A stretch of DNA of 64,000 nt from Pelagovum pacificum (GCF_016134045.1 NZ_CP065915.1:3228501-3292500); one strand, 5' to 3'. Counted from the stretch's first letter, positions 10,120-19,633 are shown. Numbers and translations: made by a program. The notes: a model not told the origin generated them from the letters alone.

Positions 10120-10905
10120 TCAGATCTCGCCTTCGGCGTACCAGTCGCCCATCTTCACTTCGGTCGCATCGCCGGCAAGCTCGGCGAATTCGGCCGGATC
10201 CTGCGTGCCGCCATCCTGACCGCGGTAGTGATAGGGATAGACGTAGGTCGGCGTGAAGCTCTGGACCGCTTCGGCCGCCTGCTCGGCAGTCATGGTGTAG
10301 GGGAGGTTCATGCAGAGGAAGGCCAGGTCGATGTCCTCGAGCGCCATCATCTCTTCCGTCGGCTCCGTGTCGCCGGAGATGTAGACCCGGAAGTCTTCGA
10401 AGCTGAGCACGTAACCGTTGTCCCGGCCCGGCGGGTGATAGTTCAGCCGGTCCTCGGTCGTGTTGTGGGCCGGAATAGCGTCGATCGTCAGACCGTTCCA
10501 CGTGGTCGAGCCACCGTTTTCCAGTGTCTCCGCCGTCTCCATCATGTCTGTGGGCAGCATGCCATGGACGTTGGGGTTGGTGATCAGGTGCGTCTCGTCC
10601 CCCATCAGCGCGGTAAGCGTGTCGGCGTTGAAGTGGTCGCCATGTTCGTGCGTGATAAGGATCAGGTCGGGCGCCGGGTAGTCGGCGTAGGCGTCGGCCT
10701 CACCCACCGGGTCGCAATAGATCGTGCCAAGTGGCGTCTCCATCACGAAGGAGGCGTGTTCGATCGGGTGTACGATGATGTCCCCGGCGCTTGTCTCGAA
10801 TGTATCGGACATTTGGTCCTGCGCCTTTGCGGCGAACGGCAGGACCGTGATGGCCCCGGCGGACGCGGTTGCTGTCTTGAGAAATGCGCGACGCGTCTGT
10901 GTCAT
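10120..10905 (-). CDS. Tat-exported metallo-beta-lactamase-fold hydrolase
   Basis: A 261-residue protein with a twin-arginine signal (TQTRRAFLKTA, cleavage near PFAAKAQ) and the metal-binding motif THEHGDHFNADT at about residue 95. Further ligands are likely in PAHNTTE and SGDTEP. It resembles UlaG/YtnP-like small MBL-fold proteins of unknown substrate. The strong site AGGAGA 6 bases before the ATG argues for independent translation. However, the frame upstream is open all the way into the acyltransferase gene, so the same stop codon serves both. Confidence 0.85.
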   Translation of the reverse strand: MTQTRRAFLKTATASAGAITVLPFAAKAQDQMSDTFETSAGDIIVHPIEHASFVMETPLGTIYCDPVGEADAYADYPAPDLILITHEHGDHFNADTLTALMGDETHLITNPNVHGMLPTDMMETAETLENGGSTTWNGLTIDAIPAHNTTEDRLNYHPPGRDNGYVLSFEDFRVYISGDTEPTEEMMALEDIDLAFLCMNLPYTMTAEQAAEAVQSFTPTYVYPYHYRGQDGGTQDPAEFAELAGDATEVKMGDWYAEGEI

Positions 10906-11955
10906 GGGTCTCTCCTGTCGGGTTGGTTGCCGATAGGTAATCCGCGCTACTGGCTCGGCAATCACGTTCCGGTCATTTCGACCATCGCCGCGGAGGGCGC
11001 GATGACCGGGCCGAAGGATCGCGCGTTGAGCCGGTAGCTCCACCAGATGATGTGCCGCGACGGCGAAGGTGAGCGACCCGCACAGAACGATGGAAAAAGC
11101 GAACGGACCGCTGACATGTTCGGCGACGACAACCAGCACCGGCATGTGAAGCAGGTACAGCCCGAAGGAGTAGCGGCCAACCCACCGCAGGACGGGCGCA
11201 GAGAGGGGGCGCGTGATGTTGGCGCGAGAGGTGGTCGCCAGGATGATGACGGCCGCCAGCGCGAGGGCCACAGGGTCCTTGTAGGTCGCCGTGACAGGGA
11301 GGCCGAGCGCGTCACGGATCACAGGCGGCGTCAGCAGAAGAAGGGGAAGAAGCCAGATGCCCAGCCAGCGCCCGGATGGCAATTTCGCGATGACGCAACC
11401 GATGAGGAAAGCATGAAGCCAGTGGGCGATGTCGGACGTGTCCGGATTGCCGGATGCCTTGCCGGCTAACAGCAGGGCCCCTTGAAGAGCCAGCAGTGCG
11501 ACAAGTCCGGTGCGGAACCGCCCGTAACTGTCTGCCAGCCAGAGCAACAGGAACAGCGTGTAGAACTGAACCTCGACCGGGATCGACCACAGGACGCCGG
11601 GCGCGTCGATCAGCATCGCTGCGCGCCAGAAATCGCCGGCCGTCTCAACCTCGTACCCGGGGAGGACGGGCGACAGGATCAGCACCACCAAGAACAGCGG
11701 CAGAACCCGCGCGCCCCGCTTCAGGGCGAATTCACCGGCCGTAGTCGGAGTGCAGGCACGTCCCGACGCCAGCCGCATCATCAGGCAGCCGCTCAGGCCG
11801 TAGAACAGCAGGACCCCGAACTCACCGAAGCCATGACCGAGCACCGCCGGCAGAAGCCCGTGGTTCGCCGAATGGGACAGGACAACGATCAGCGCGGCGA
11901 CGGCGCGAAGGCCGTCGAGTTCCCCGACATGTGACTTCGGCTTCACTTGCTGCAT
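10906..11955 (-). CDS. Acyltransferase 3 family membrane protein, no own stop codon
   Basis: Integral membrane acyltransferase (PF01757), of the type that adds acyl groups to surface sugars. The N-terminus has the family signature ELDGLRAVAALIVVLSH, followed by about nine or ten hydrophobic segments, with GLYLLHMPVLVVVAEH near the end. The recognisable domain ends around residue 315. The next 35 residues are basic and look like translated intergenic DNA, and the frame then runs straight into the Tat signal of the MBL gene without a stop; the coordinates given end at that point, while the full open frame is 10120-11955 (611 codons). A ribosome-binding site GAAGGTG precedes the ATG. Either a natural fusion, a lost stop, or a one-base error is possible. 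Confidence 0.75.
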
Positions 11956-12052
11956 CCAAGATCACCTTCCTCGACCGTTCGATGATGCGATCGGCGGAGT
12001 CGGGCAACAAGGAAATAGGACGTATTTTACGGACCGAGCGCAGGGCCCAATG

Positions 12053-12083
12053 AAAAAGGCGCCCCGAAAAGGGACGCCTTTTA
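12053..12083 (-). terminator. Rho-independent terminator after rpmD
   Basis: On the - strand a stem formed by GGCGTCCC and GGGGCGCC with a TTTTC loop is followed by TTTTT. It lies 23 bases past the rpmD stop and ends the spc transcript there, so rplO and secY are not in this operon. The mirrored A/T runs mean it could also work on the + strand. Confidence 0.85.
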
Positions 12084-12105
12084 GGATAATTCGAGGTGCT
12101 GAGTG

Positions 12106-12294
12106 TCAGCCGCGCTCTTCGACGATCTCGACGAGGTGCGGAATCGACTCGACCATGCCACGCACGGAAGGCGTATCTTCCAGTTCGCGGGTCTTGTGCA
12201 TTTTGTTCAGGCCCAGGCCAACCAGCGTGGCACGCTGCTTGGACGGGCGGCGGATCGGGGAGCCGATCTGCTTGACGACGATGGTCTTGGCCAT
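12106..12294 (-). CDS. rpmD: 50S ribosomal protein L30 (uL30)
   Basis: Small bacterial L30 of 62 residues, with [25 protein letters not shown] at the N-terminus and [11 protein letters not shown] at the end. It is the last gene of the spc cluster here; in most bacteria rplO and secY follow, but a terminator lies directly downstream. It starts 3 bases after rpsE. Confidence 0.97.
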   Translation of the reverse strand: MAKTIVVKQIGSPIRRPSKQRATLVGLGLNKMHKTRELEDTPSVRGMVESIPHLVEIVEERG

Positions 12295-12297
12295 GGT

Positions 12298-12903
12298 TTA
12301 TGCGTCCTCCGCGACTTGAGAGGACTCCTCGGGAGCCTCGTCACGCTTGGGCAGGATGTCCGCGACCTTCTTGCCACGACGCTGAGCGACAGCGCGGGGC
12401 GACTGGGCCTGCACGAGGCCTTCGAGCGTGGCACGGATCATGTTGTAGGGGTTCTGCGAACCGATCGACTTGGCGACGACGTCCTGGACGCCGAGCATTT
12501 CGAAGACAGCACGCATCGGACCACCGGCGATGATACCGGTACCGTGCGGGGCGGTGCGCATGACGACGCGGCCGGCGCCGTGGCGGCCTTCCATGTCGTG
12601 GTGCAGCGTCCGGCCTTCACGGAGCGGAACGCGGATCATCTGGCGCTTCGCCTGCTCGGTGGCCTTGCGGATGGCCTCGGGGACCTCCTTGGCCTTGCCT
12701 TTGCCGAAGCCGACGCGGCCTTTCTGGTCGCCGACGACGACGAGCGCGGCGAAGCCGAAACGCTTACCGCCCTTGACCGTCTTGGACACGCGGTTGATCG
12801 CGACGAGACGATCGGCGAACTCGGGCGTCTGCTCCTCGCGATCGCGGCGGCCGCGGCCACCACCGTCACGGTTGTTGCCACGGTTGTTGGGTTCTCTGGC
12901 CAT
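12298..12903 (-). CDS. rpsE: 30S ribosomal protein S5 (uS5)
   Basis: Protein of 201 residues that helps decoding fidelity. Core motifs are [30 protein letters not shown] and [15 protein letters not shown], with VGSQNPYN-like [10 protein letters not shown]. The N-terminal 30 residues are rich in Gly, Arg and Asn and the C-terminal 25 are charged; both are longer than in E. coli S5 (167) and are common in alphaproteobacteria. Confidence 0.98.
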   Translation of the reverse strand: MAREPNNRGNNRDGGGRGRRDREEQTPEFADRLVAINRVSKTVKGGKRFGFAALVVVGDQKGRVGFGKGKAKEVPEAIRKATEQAKRQMIRVPLREGRTLHHDMEGRHGAGRVVMRTAPHGTGIIAGGPMRAVFEMLGVQDVVAKSIGSQNPYNMIRATLEGLVQAQSPRAVAQRRGKKVADILPKRDEAPEESSQVAEDA

Positions 12904-13012
12904 GAGGCCTCCTGAAATTCGTGGCGCGGGAGCGCGCCTGGTCTGTCCAATCGAAGTGACCCTCTCGGGTCCCCGATCATCGAGGGCTTACGCCCTTCCG
13001 AAATGGTGTGGA

Positions 13013-13035
13013 GGGTGCGCATCGAGCGCGCACCC
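13013..13035. repeat. Dispersed palindromic repeat, copy 1 (rplR-rpsE gap)
   Basis: Near-perfect palindrome with arms GGGTGCGC and GCGCACCC around ATCGAGC, followed by TACGG. It sits in the 163-base gap between rplR and rpsE, inside what should be one transcript. Copies with the same arms recur at 19603, 25348, 26587, 26621, 36982 and 48426. Confidence 0.8.
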
Positions 13036-13066
13036 TACGGTCACCGGTGACCGATCCCCGGAGGGA

Positions 13067-13426
13067 TCAGATCTTCAGGCCGCCCTCCCGGGCGGCGTCC
13101 GCGAGGGCCTTGATCTTCCCGTGGTACAGGAAGCCGCCGCGGTCGAACTGGGCCTCGGTCACACCGGCGGCCTTGGCACGCTCGGCGATCGCGGAGCCAA
13201 CCTTGGCCGCCGCTTCGAGGTTGTTCGTTCCGACGATCCCGAGGTCCTTCTCCAGCGAGGAGGCCGCGGCCAGGGTCTTGCCCTGAACGTCGTCGATCAG
13301 CTGAACGCTGATGTTCTTGTTGCTCCGGTGAACGGAGAGCCGGGGAACCCCGGTGTTCACCTTGCGGAGTTTGTTCCGGACGCGCAGGCGGCGCTTGAGG
13401 AACAAGGTGCGCTTGTTGGTAGCCAT
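13067..13426 (-). CDS. rplR: 50S ribosomal protein L18 (uL18)
   Basis: Binds 5S rRNA with L5. The 119-residue length and the blocks [34 protein letters not shown] and [24 protein letters not shown] are standard. It is separated from rpsE by an unusually wide gap of 163 bases that contains a palindromic repeat. Confidence 0.98.
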   Translation of the reverse strand: MATNKRTLFLKRRLRVRNKLRKVNTGVPRLSVHRSNKNISVQLIDDVQGKTLAAASSLEKDLGIVGTNNLEAAAKVGSAIAERAKAAGVTEAQFDRGGFLYHGKIKALADAAREGGLKI

Positions 13427-13437
13427 TCCTGTCGTCC

Positions 13438-13971
13438 TTACTTACGCTTGCCTTCCTTACGGAAGATATATTCGTCCACGTACTTGATGCCCTTGCCCTT
13501 GTAGGGCTCCGGCGGGCGCCATTCGCGAATGTTCGCCGCGACCTGACCGACCATCTGCTGGTCGGCACCCTCGACGATGATCTGCGTCGGCTTCGGCGCG
13601 TTGATCGTCACGCCGTCCGGCACGATGAAATCGACGTCGTGGCTGTAGCCGAGGTTCAGCTTCAGGGTGTTGCCCTGCATCTGAGCGCGGTAGCCGACGC
13701 CGTTGATCTCGAGCTCTTTCTTGAAGCCGTCGGTCACGCCCTGAACGAGGTTCGCGACCATCGTGCGGGACATGCCCCACTGCTGGCGCGCACGCTTGGA
13801 CTTGCCGCGCGGCGTGACGCTGACACTGTTGTCCTCGACGGACAGAGTGACATCGTCGGTGGCGGTGAAGCTGCGGGTGCCTTTCGGCCCCTTCACTTCG
13901 ATCGTCTGGCCGGACACCGAGGCGCTTACGCCCGACGGCAGCTCGACCGGTTTTTTCCCAATACGAGACAT
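13438..13971 (-). CDS. rplF: 50S ribosomal protein L6 (uL6)
   Basis: Protein of 177 residues with [14 protein letters not shown] at the N-terminus and the C-terminal rRNA-binding region [15 protein letters not shown] [14 protein letters not shown]. The start at MSRIGKK is chosen; the frame is open 20 codons further but that part overlaps rpsH and is not conserved. Confidence 0.98.
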   Translation of the reverse strand: MSRIGKKPVELPSGVSASVSGQTIEVKGPKGTRSFTATDDVTLSVEDNSVSVTPRGKSKRARQQWGMSRTMVANLVQGVTDGFKKELEINGVGYRAQMQGNTLKLNLGYSHDVDFIVPDGVTINAPKPTQIIVEGADQQMVGQVAANIREWRPPEPYKGKGIKYVDEYIFRKEGKRK

Positions 13972-13981
13972 CGTCCGCTCC

Positions 13982-14374
13982 TCAGAATACCGTGCAAAGC
14001 ACCTCGCCGCCAACATTGGCGGTGCGTGCATTTGCGTCCGACATCACACCTTTGGAGGTGGAGACAATCGACACCCCGAGGCCCTGGCGGACCGACGGGA
14101 CGTCATTACACGCCATGTAGACGCGACGACCGGGTTTGGAGACCCGCTTCAGTTCGCGAATGACGGGCGTGCCCTCATAGTACTTCAGGCTGATCTCGAA
14201 GGCCGGGTGCCCGTTGGCACCGGTGGCCTTGTCGTAACCCCGGATGTAGCCTTCGTCCGCGAGCACGTCGAGAACCCAACCACGCAGCTTGGATGCGGGG
14301 GTGAGAACCGTCGACTTGCCGCGCATCTGGCCGTTCCGGATACGGGTCAGCATATCGCCGATAGGATCGTTCAT
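13982..14374 (-). CDS. rpsH: 30S ribosomal protein S8 (uS8)
   Basis: Protein of 130 residues with [19 protein letters not shown] at the N-terminus and the end block [25 protein letters not shown]. In E. coli S8 represses the spc operon by binding the rplX-rplE mRNA; a similar control is possible here but no target was modelled. Confidence 0.98.
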   Translation of the reverse strand: MNDPIGDMLTRIRNGQMRGKSTVLTPASKLRGWVLDVLADEGYIRGYDKATGANGHPAFEISLKYYEGTPVIRELKRVSKPGRRVYMACNDVPSVRQGLGVSIVSTSKGVMSDANARTANVGGEVLCTVF

Positions 14375-14387
14375 CGCTGTCCCTCCC

Positions 14388-14693
14388 TTACCAGCTGGAC
14401 TTCACGAGGCCGGGAACCTGACCGTTCGAGCCAAGCTCGCGCAGCATGATCCGGCTGACTTTCAGCTTGCGGTAGTAGGCGTGCGGACGCCCCGTAAGCT
14501 GGCAGCGGTTGTGAAGACGGGTCGGAGAGGAGTTGCGGGGCAGTTTCGCCAGTTTCAGGCGAGCCTTGAACCGCTCTTCCATCGGTTTGGATTCGTCGTT
14601 CGCGATCTCTTTGAGCTCGGCGCGCTTGGCAGCGTATTGTTCCACCAGCCGCTGACGCTTCTTCTCGCGTTCGATCATGGATTTCTTTGCCAT
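14388..14693 (-). CDS. rpsN: 30S ribosomal protein S14 (uS14), zinc-free type
   Basis: The 101-residue length and absence of the CxxC pairs show the long, zinc-independent form. Blocks [19 protein letters not shown] at the start and [14 protein letters not shown] [16 protein letters not shown] in the second half are typical. Confidence 0.98.
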   Translation of the reverse strand: MAKKSMIEREKKRQRLVEQYAAKRAELKEIANDESKPMEERFKARLKLAKLPRNSSPTRLHNRCQLTGRPHAYYRKLKVSRIMLRELGSNGQVPGLVKSSW

Positions 14694-14708
14694 GGTCCTA
14701 TGATCCCC

Positions 14709-15272
14709 TTAGCTGTTGAACGGCATGTTGAAATGCTTCAACAGCGCCTTGGCTTCCGCGTCGGTTGCCGCGGTGGTGCAGATGACGACGTCGATCCCCC
14801 AGACTTCATCGACCTGGTCGAAGTTGATCTCGGGGAAGACGATGTGTTCCTTGATGCCCATGGCATAGTTGCCACGACCGTCAAAGCTCTTGCCCGGGAC
14901 GCCGCGGAAGTCGCGGACGCGGGGCATGGCGATGGTGATCAGGCGATCGAGGAACTCGTACATACGTTCGCCACGGAGCGTCACCTTCGCGCCGAGCGGC
15001 ATGTCCTCGCGAACGCGGAAGCCGGCGATCGACTTCTTCGCTTTCGTGACGACGGCCTGCTGACCGGCGATCTTGGTGAGGTCGTCAGCGGCCGTCTTGG
15101 CCTTCTTGCTGTCCTTCACCGCTTCCGAGCCAGCGCCGATGTTCAGGACGATCTTGTCCAGGCGCGGGATCTGCATGTCGTTCTTGTAGCCGAACTCTTC
15201 CTTCATCGCGGGACGGATCGTCTCGCGGTAGACGGAGCGGAGCCGGGGCGTGTAGTTCGCTGTGTCGAGCAT
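14709..15272 (-). CDS. rplE: 50S ribosomal protein L5 (uL5)
   Basis: Binds 5S rRNA and contacts the P-site tRNA. The 187-residue protein contains [37 protein letters not shown] and the end block [17 protein letters not shown]. Its ATG shares one base with the rplX stop, so the genes are coupled. Confidence 0.98.
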   Translation of the reverse strand: MLDTANYTPRLRSVYRETIRPAMKEEFGYKNDMQIPRLDKIVLNIGAGSEAVKDSKKAKTAADDLTKIAGQQAVVTKAKKSIAGFRVREDMPLGAKVTLRGERMYEFLDRLITIAMPRVRDFRGVPGKSFDGRGNYAMGIKEHIVFPEINFDQVDEVWGIDVVICTTAATDAEAKALLKHFNMPFNS

Positions 15273-15577
15273 CAGATCACGTCTCCCGTGGTCTTGGCGA
15301 AGCGGACCTTCTTGCCGTCTTCCATGCGGAAGCCGACGCGGGTTGCCTTGCCGTTGCCGTCGACGACGGCAATGTTGGAGAGGTCCAGCGGCATCGCCTT
15401 GGGCGTGCGACCGCCCTGGCTCGTCTGGGACTGCTTCTGGTGACGCACGGCCATGTTCACGCCATCGACGACGGCCTTGCCGGCCTTCGGATCGACGGAG
15501 TTCACTTCGCCGGTCTTGCCCTTGTCCTTGCCGGCAAGGACGACGACCTTGTCACCTTTGCGGATCTTGGCGGCCAT
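15272..15577 (-). CDS. rplX: 50S ribosomal protein L24 (uL24)
   Basis: Assembly-initiator protein of 101 residues with a KOW motif ([21 protein letters not shown]) and [13 protein letters not shown]. Its ATG and the rplN stop share one base, and its own stop overlaps the rplE start in the same way. Confidence 0.98.
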   Translation of the reverse strand: MAAKIRKGDKVVVLAGKDKGKTGEVNSVDPKAGKAVVDGVNMAVRHQKQSQTSQGGRTPKAMPLDLSNIAVVDGNGKATRVGFRMEDGKKVRFAKTTGDVI

Positions 15578-15945
15578 CAGAGCACCTCCGGAGCGAGCGA
15601 GATGATCTTCATGAAGTTCTTCGCGCGCAGCTCACGAACCACCGGCCCGAAGATACGGGTGCCGACCGGCTCGTTGTTGTTGTTCAGGATGACGGCGGCA
15701 TTGCGGTCGAAGCGGATCGCGGTCCCGTCTTCACGGCGGACTTCCTTGGCGGTGCGAACGACGACGGCCTTGCGGACGTCACCTTTCTTCACACGACCAC
15801 GCGGAATGGCCTCTTTGACGGAAACGACGATGATGTCGCCGACCGATGCGTAACGGCGGTGGGAGCCGCCGAGGACCTTGATGCACTGCACCCGGCGAGC
15901 GCCGGAGTTGTCAGCGACATCCAGATTGGTCTGCATCTGGATCAT
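15577..15945 (-). CDS. rplN: 50S ribosomal protein L14 (uL14)
   Basis: Highly conserved 122-residue protein: [19 protein letters not shown] at the start, [19 protein letters not shown], and [25 protein letters not shown] at the end. It is preceded by an 83-base gap after rpsQ. Confidence 0.98.
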   Translation of the reverse strand: MIQMQTNLDVADNSGARRVQCIKVLGGSHRRYASVGDIIVVSVKEAIPRGRVKKGDVRKAVVVRTAKEVRREDGTAIRFDRNAAVILNNNNEPVGTRIFGPVVRELRAKNFMKIISLAPEVL

Positions 15946-16028
15946 TTAGGTTTCTCCCGACCTATGGGACCACCCGCCGTTGGCGGGACGTGGACCCCAG
16001 GGTTTCGTTCAAACCGGGATGTGATGCC

Positions 16029-16259
16029 TCAGGAGGCAATCACCTCCCAGCGCTTGGTCTTCGACTTCGGTGCACATTCCTGGATGCGGACAATGTCACC
16101 AACGTTGAATTGCTCGGTCTCGTCGTGAGCCCGGTATTTCTTCGACTTCCGGACGGTCTTCTTCAGCAGCGGGTGCTTGAAGCGACGCTCGATCGAAACG
16201 GTCACGGTCTGGGCGTTCTGCGTGGAGGTCACGGTGCCTTGGAGGATACGTTTGGGCAT
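16029..16259 (-). CDS. rpsQ: 30S ribosomal protein S17 (uS17)
   Basis: Protein of 76 residues with [36 protein letters not shown] and [19 protein letters not shown]. It follows rpmC by 3 bases, as usual. Confidence 0.98.
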   Translation of the reverse strand: MPKRILQGTVTSTQNAQTVTVSIERRFKHPLLKKTVRKSKKYRAHDETEQFNVGDIVRIQECAPKSKTKRWEVIAS

Positions 16260-16262
16260 CTA

Positions 16263-16469
16263 TCAGGCCTCCGATGCGGCGCCGGCCGCTTTTTCGTTGA
16301 GGATGGTCTGCACGCGAGCCACGTCACGGCGGACGGACTTCATGCGCGCGGTATTCTCGAGTTGGCCGGTGGCCTGCTGAAAGCGCAGGTTGAAGGCCTC
16401 TTTCTTCAGGTTGACAAGCTGGTCGCGGAGCTCGTCCGCGGTCTTGTCACGCAGGTCGCTGGCGGTCAT
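16263..16469 (-). CDS. rpmC: 50S ribosomal protein L29 (uL29)
   Basis: Helical-hairpin protein of 68 residues at the tunnel exit, with [26 protein letters not shown] and the end block [17 protein letters not shown]. It normally follows rplP directly, but here rplP lies 3.2 kb upstream. It is therefore the first gene of a separate unit with its own promoter. Confidence 0.97.
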   Translation of the reverse strand: MTASDLRDKTADELRDQLVNLKKEAFNLRFQQATGQLENTARMKSVRRDVARVQTILNEKAAGAASEA

Positions 16470-16565
16470 GTCGCCGGTTCCTTCTTGGTTTCAACATCAC
16501 CGGAGGGCCCCTGCCCGTTAAGTGCGGGGTCACCCTGATTCCCGGTGGAGGATGGATGAGCGCCG

Positions 16566-16594
16566 CCTATAGCCGTCATGAGGCCGTTACGCAA
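16566..16594 (-). promoter_or_regulatory. Promoter for rpmC and the spc genes
   Basis: On the - strand TTGCGT (16589-16594) is separated by 17 bases from TATAGG (16566-16571), about 100 bases upstream of rpmC. Position and spacing fit a housekeeping sigma promoter, and a promoter is needed here because the upstream ribosomal transcript terminates 3 kb away. Confidence 0.65.
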
Positions 16595-16620
16595 CTCTGA
16601 ATCGGCAGAGAACCCGCTCG

Positions 16621-17430
16621 CTACGCTGCCTTCAGCCTTTCGGGGAAGGCGTCGATCAACGCCTGCCGCGAGGAGGCGACACCGTCGGCGTAGCCGAGGG
16701 CAGAGATGGATCGAACCGATTTCTCGGCATCGACGATGTCCGCGAAGCCGATCGGCGCCTGGTACGTCCGGCCGACAGACAGGAAATAGTCGAGGAACTT
16801 GAAGGAGGCGGTCGAGTGGATTTCCCGCCCCGCGACCCAGGTGTTCGGTACGCCGAAGGCATCGGCGATAATGAGCCCGTGCAGTGACGCCGAAAAGACA
16901 TGCCGACAGGCCTGGATCTGGTCCGCGACGTCGAGCGGATCGTCGTTGCGCGGATCGATGAGCACGAAATCATCGCTCCAGGGCAGAGCCGCGATCTGCC
17001 CTTTGGTCTGCGGGTCCTTGAAGTCCCCATGGTGCGGAATCACCCCGACCCTGTCGCCCCGCTCCACTTCTGTCTTGGCGAGCTCTGACAGGATCAACCC
17101 GGGATCGCCGAACGGCAGCTGGCCGAGCCCCAGCAGCGAGGCCGTGATCGGACCACGGACCGCGGCGAAATCGACGTTATCGACGAAGTCCGTCTTGTGC
17201 GGTCCCATCATGCCGGTGCCCCAGATCGTGGGACGGTTTTCCTGTGGCTGATTGTAGCCACGACGAGCCCGGATCATGATCGAGCCGACGGCGAACAGGT
17301 CGACTTCCGACCGGTCGCCGAGGATCACTTCCCGGCCCGAGACGTGGGACACGACGAGCGGGCTCAGCGCATCACCGAAGTTCGGACGTCCGCTCCACCA
17401 GCTCAGCCTCAGCGGCTCCTGCTTCGCCAT
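16621..17430 (-). CDS. Polysaccharide pyruvyl transferase family protein
   Basis: A protein of 269 residues in the PF04230 family, which adds ketal-linked pyruvate to exopolysaccharide or teichoic-type sugars. Family features are the N-terminal WWSGRPNFGDALSPLVV, the RGP block in AAVRGPITASLLG, GDPGLIL, VIPHHGDF, and the late SASLHGLIIADAFGVPNTW. The start at 17430 has ACGAGGG upstream; the open frame extends 9 codons more. It lies between two halves of the S10 cluster and has no sugar genes beside it, so its target is unknown. Confidence 0.85.
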   Translation of the reverse strand: MAKQEPLRLSWWSGRPNFGDALSPLVVSHVSGREVILGDRSEVDLFAVGSIMIRARRGYNQPQENRPTIWGTGMMGPHKTDFVDNVDFAAVRGPITASLLGLGQLPFGDPGLILSELAKTEVERGDRVGVIPHHGDFKDPQTKGQIAALPWSDDFVLIDPRNDDPLDVADQIQACRHVFSASLHGLIIADAFGVPNTWVAGREIHSTASFKFLDYFLSVGRTYQAPIGFADIVDAEKSVRSISALGYADGVASSRQALIDAFPERLKAA

Positions 17431-17540
17431 CGACAATACCCTCGTTCTGCATCGCAATGATCGGCAGCCTAACGAAACGCGTTGCGCCGAGATACCAATC
17501 TGGTCGGCTGGGCCAAACTCCGAGCCGAAGCTATGCCGCG

Positions 17541-18014
17541 CTACCCTTCCGAGGCGACCTTCATCTCTTCGGCGAACTGCTTGCGCAGTTTCTTGCGCAA
17601 GCCCGCGGCACGTTTGCGGCGGTCTTCGGTTTCGGTCAGCACCGCCAGTTCGGGGACTTCGGCCGGCTTGCCGTCGTCGTCCACGGCCACCATCGTGAAA
17701 TAGCAGGAGTTGGTGTGGCGCGTCCGGCCCGATGTGATGTCCTGCGCCTCGACGCGGATGCCGACTTCCATCGAAGTGCGGCCCGCGTGGTTCACCGAGG
17801 CTCGGAAAGTCACCAGCTCTCCGACATTGATCGGCTCCTTGAAGACGACCTGGTCGACCGACAACGTCACCGCGTAGCGATGGGAGAAGCGGGAGGCGCA
17901 GGAAAAGGCCACCCGGTCCAGCAGGTTCAGCAGCGCCCCGCCGTGCACCTTGCCGCTGAAGTTCGCCATGTCGGGCGTCATCAGAACCGTCATCTCGAGC
18001 TTGCGCGCATCCAT
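17541..18014 (-). CDS. Acyl-CoA thioesterase, hotdog fold (YciA/BACH type)
   Basis: Hydrolyses acyl-CoA to free acid and CoA. The 157-residue single hotdog domain begins EMTVLMTPDMANFSGKVHGGALLNLLDRVA, where the residue pair N-x-x-G-x-v-HGG is the family active-site area. DQVVFKEPINVGELVTF and the late basic helix complete it. It follows the oxygenase-like gene by 4 bases on the same strand. Substrate length cannot be told. Confidence 0.9.
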   Translation of the reverse strand: MDARKLEMTVLMTPDMANFSGKVHGGALLNLLDRVAFSCASRFSHRYAVTLSVDQVVFKEPINVGELVTFRASVNHAGRTSMEVGIRVEAQDITSGRTRHTNSCYFTMVAVDDDGKPAEVPELAVLTETEDRRKRAAGLRKKLRKQFAEEMKVASEG

Positions 18015-18018
18015 CCGC

Positions 18019-18639
18019 TCAGCCCCAGGCGTAATTGAAGGAGACCGAGATCCGGTCTTCCTCGGCCATGTTCATCGGCACTTCATGGCGCAGCCAGCTT
18101 TCCCAGAGCAGTACATCGCCCACTTCAGTCGGGACGGAGTGAAAGGTCTTCAACTCTTCCCGGACACCTGTCTTCCGGATCGGCGCGGCCATCATGAAGG
18201 GCAGTCGCGGGTCCTCGAGCTTCAGGGCGGACGTCCCCTCCGGCATTGCGACGTAGGTCGTTCCGGAGATGACAGAATGCGGGTGGATGTGGCTACCGTG
18301 GACACCGCCCTCGGGCAGGATGTTGATCCAGATGTCCTCGAGCTTCAGCTCCTTGTCGCCGAGGTCGAACTCGAGGTCCTCGGCGAAGGCCGCGACATGC
18401 GCATCGAGCGACTTCACGACGTCGGCGAATATCGGAAAGCGCCAAGGCAGGTCCGTGAGCGAGGCATAGGAGGTGTAGCCGGGATAGCCGTGCTCTTCGC
18501 ACCAGTCCTGTCCCGCGTCATCGTCCTGCGCGATCGAGTAGCAGGAATTGGCCAACTCGTCCGGGTCGATCGCCGGTCCGTGCTCGGACAGCGGCGCATG
18601 GTAGAGGCGTGTGGCGAAAAGGGACTTGAGCTTGGGCAT
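18019..18639 (-). CDS. Putative 2OG-Fe(II) oxygenase (TIGR02466-like)
   Basis: Protein of 206 residues with a double-stranded beta-helix pattern. Probable iron ligands lie in GSHIHPHSVISGTTYV and in LRHEVPMN near the C-terminus, with an arginine (EEDRISVSFNY) that would bind 2-oxoglutarate. N-terminal LFATRLYHAPL is typical of the TIGR02466 family of phage and bacterial origin. Substrate unknown. It is divergent from the lysozyme-like gene, with 110 bases between them. Confidence 0.75.
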   Translation of the reverse strand: MPKLKSLFATRLYHAPLSEHGPAIDPDELANSCYSIAQDDDAGQDWCEEHGYPGYTSYASLTDLPWRFPIFADVVKSLDAHVAAFAEDLEFDLGDKELKLEDIWINILPEGGVHGSHIHPHSVISGTTYVAMPEGTSALKLEDPRLPFMMAAPIRKTGVREELKTFHSVPTEVGDVLLWESWLRHEVPMNMAEEDRISVSFNYAWG

Positions 18640-18749
18640 GTCGAACTCCGGTTATCCGCGCCGGTTTCGCACCGGCGGCGGGGGAACGGCAAGCGAATCT
18701 CAACCTTTGCCACCGATGACGGTCCGAACTGAGGATATGGGGTCCGCGA

Positions 18750-19475
18750 ATGGCGAGGTGGCAGTTCTTTTGCGCGGCATTGGTCGCGCTGATGTCAGGC
18801 GTCGTGCCGGCCTTCGCGCAACGCGCGTCGATCCTCGACACTGCGGCGGCCCCTCTGATCGCGGCCGACCGAAGCGGCGTCGCCGGGGTGGGCCGCAACG
18901 GCAGCCTCTTCGTCGACCGGGCCGTCACTGGGTATTTTGCACCTGTTGTCGTCTCTGCCTCGCGGTCGGCGGAGAGGTTCAGTTCCGCCAGCCAACTCGA
19001 TCGTCTGATGGACCTTATTGCAACGGCGGAGGCCGGAGCGGACGGATATGACGCAGTCCAGTACGGGGCGCGGGTGCGCCCTCCCCGCCCCCCGACGCAG
19101 ATGCGGCTGGGCGAGATCACGGCCTGGATCGCAGCGACTCCTGGTCAGCCCCATGCGATAGGGCGTTATCAGTTCATACCCACAACCTTGGCCCGGTTGG
19201 CGGAACAGGTCGGCGTGCGCGCGGATGAGCTGTTCTCGCCGGCTCTGCAAGATCGACTGGCCGTCGAGCTGTTGCGCGAGGCCGGCCTGACGAAATTCCA
19301 GTCGGGCGACCTGGACCGGGAGAGCTTCATGAACAACCTCGCCCGAGTCTGGGCGGGACTGCCGACTTCGTCGGGGCGCTCCTATTACCACGGCCACGCC
19401 GGGAATGCCGCGACGATGACGTGGGTCACGTTCGAGCAGGAGATGGCAGCGATTTATCCGGAGAACGACGCCTAA
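18750..19475 (+). CDS. Exported lysozyme-like protein (lambda endolysin/GH104 style)
   Basis: Protein of 241 residues with a signal peptide (cleavage near VVPAFAQ, residue 24). The second half has ATAEAGADGYDAV with a likely catalytic Glu, then GQPHAIGRYQFIPTTLARLAEQVGV, then SPALQDRLAVELLREAGL. This order (Glu, GRYQF, LFSPxxQD, LL) matches the lysozyme superfamily, most like lambda-type endolysins. It should cut peptidoglycan in the periplasm. It is the only + strand gene of the block inserted between rplP and rpmC, and it converges with rplP. Confidence 0.75.
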   Translation: MARWQFFCAALVALMSGVVPAFAQRASILDTAAAPLIAADRSGVAGVGRNGSLFVDRAVTGYFAPVVVSASRSAERFSSASQLDRLMDLIATAEAGADGYDAVQYGARVRPPRPPTQMRLGEITAWIAATPGQPHAIGRYQFIPTTLARLAEQVGVRADELFSPALQDRLAVELLREAGLTKFQSGDLDRESFMNNLARVWAGLPTSSGRSYYHGHAGNAATMTWVTFEQEMAAIYPENDA

Positions 19476-19602
19476 CGTCCGACGGGGCCTCTCGTGTCGC
19501 CTGCGCAGCGTGCGCTTTCAATGCGCACCCGGAACGACCCGCAACTCGATGCGCATCCGTCCTTGGCGCCTTCATCGGGTGCATCTTGGATGCATATGTG
19601 CC

Positions 19603-19625
19603 GGATGCGCATCGAGCGCGCATCC
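19603..19625. repeat. Dispersed palindromic repeat, copy 2 (after rplP)
   Basis: Arms GGATGCGC and GCGCATCC around ATCGAGC, followed by TACGC. It is the same element as copy 1, but each arm has one compensating change (GGG to GGA, CCC to TCC), so the hairpin is kept. More degenerate fragments with TGCGC and GCGCA words fill 19505-19560 just upstream. Confidence 0.7.
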
Positions 19626-19633
19626 TACGCATG

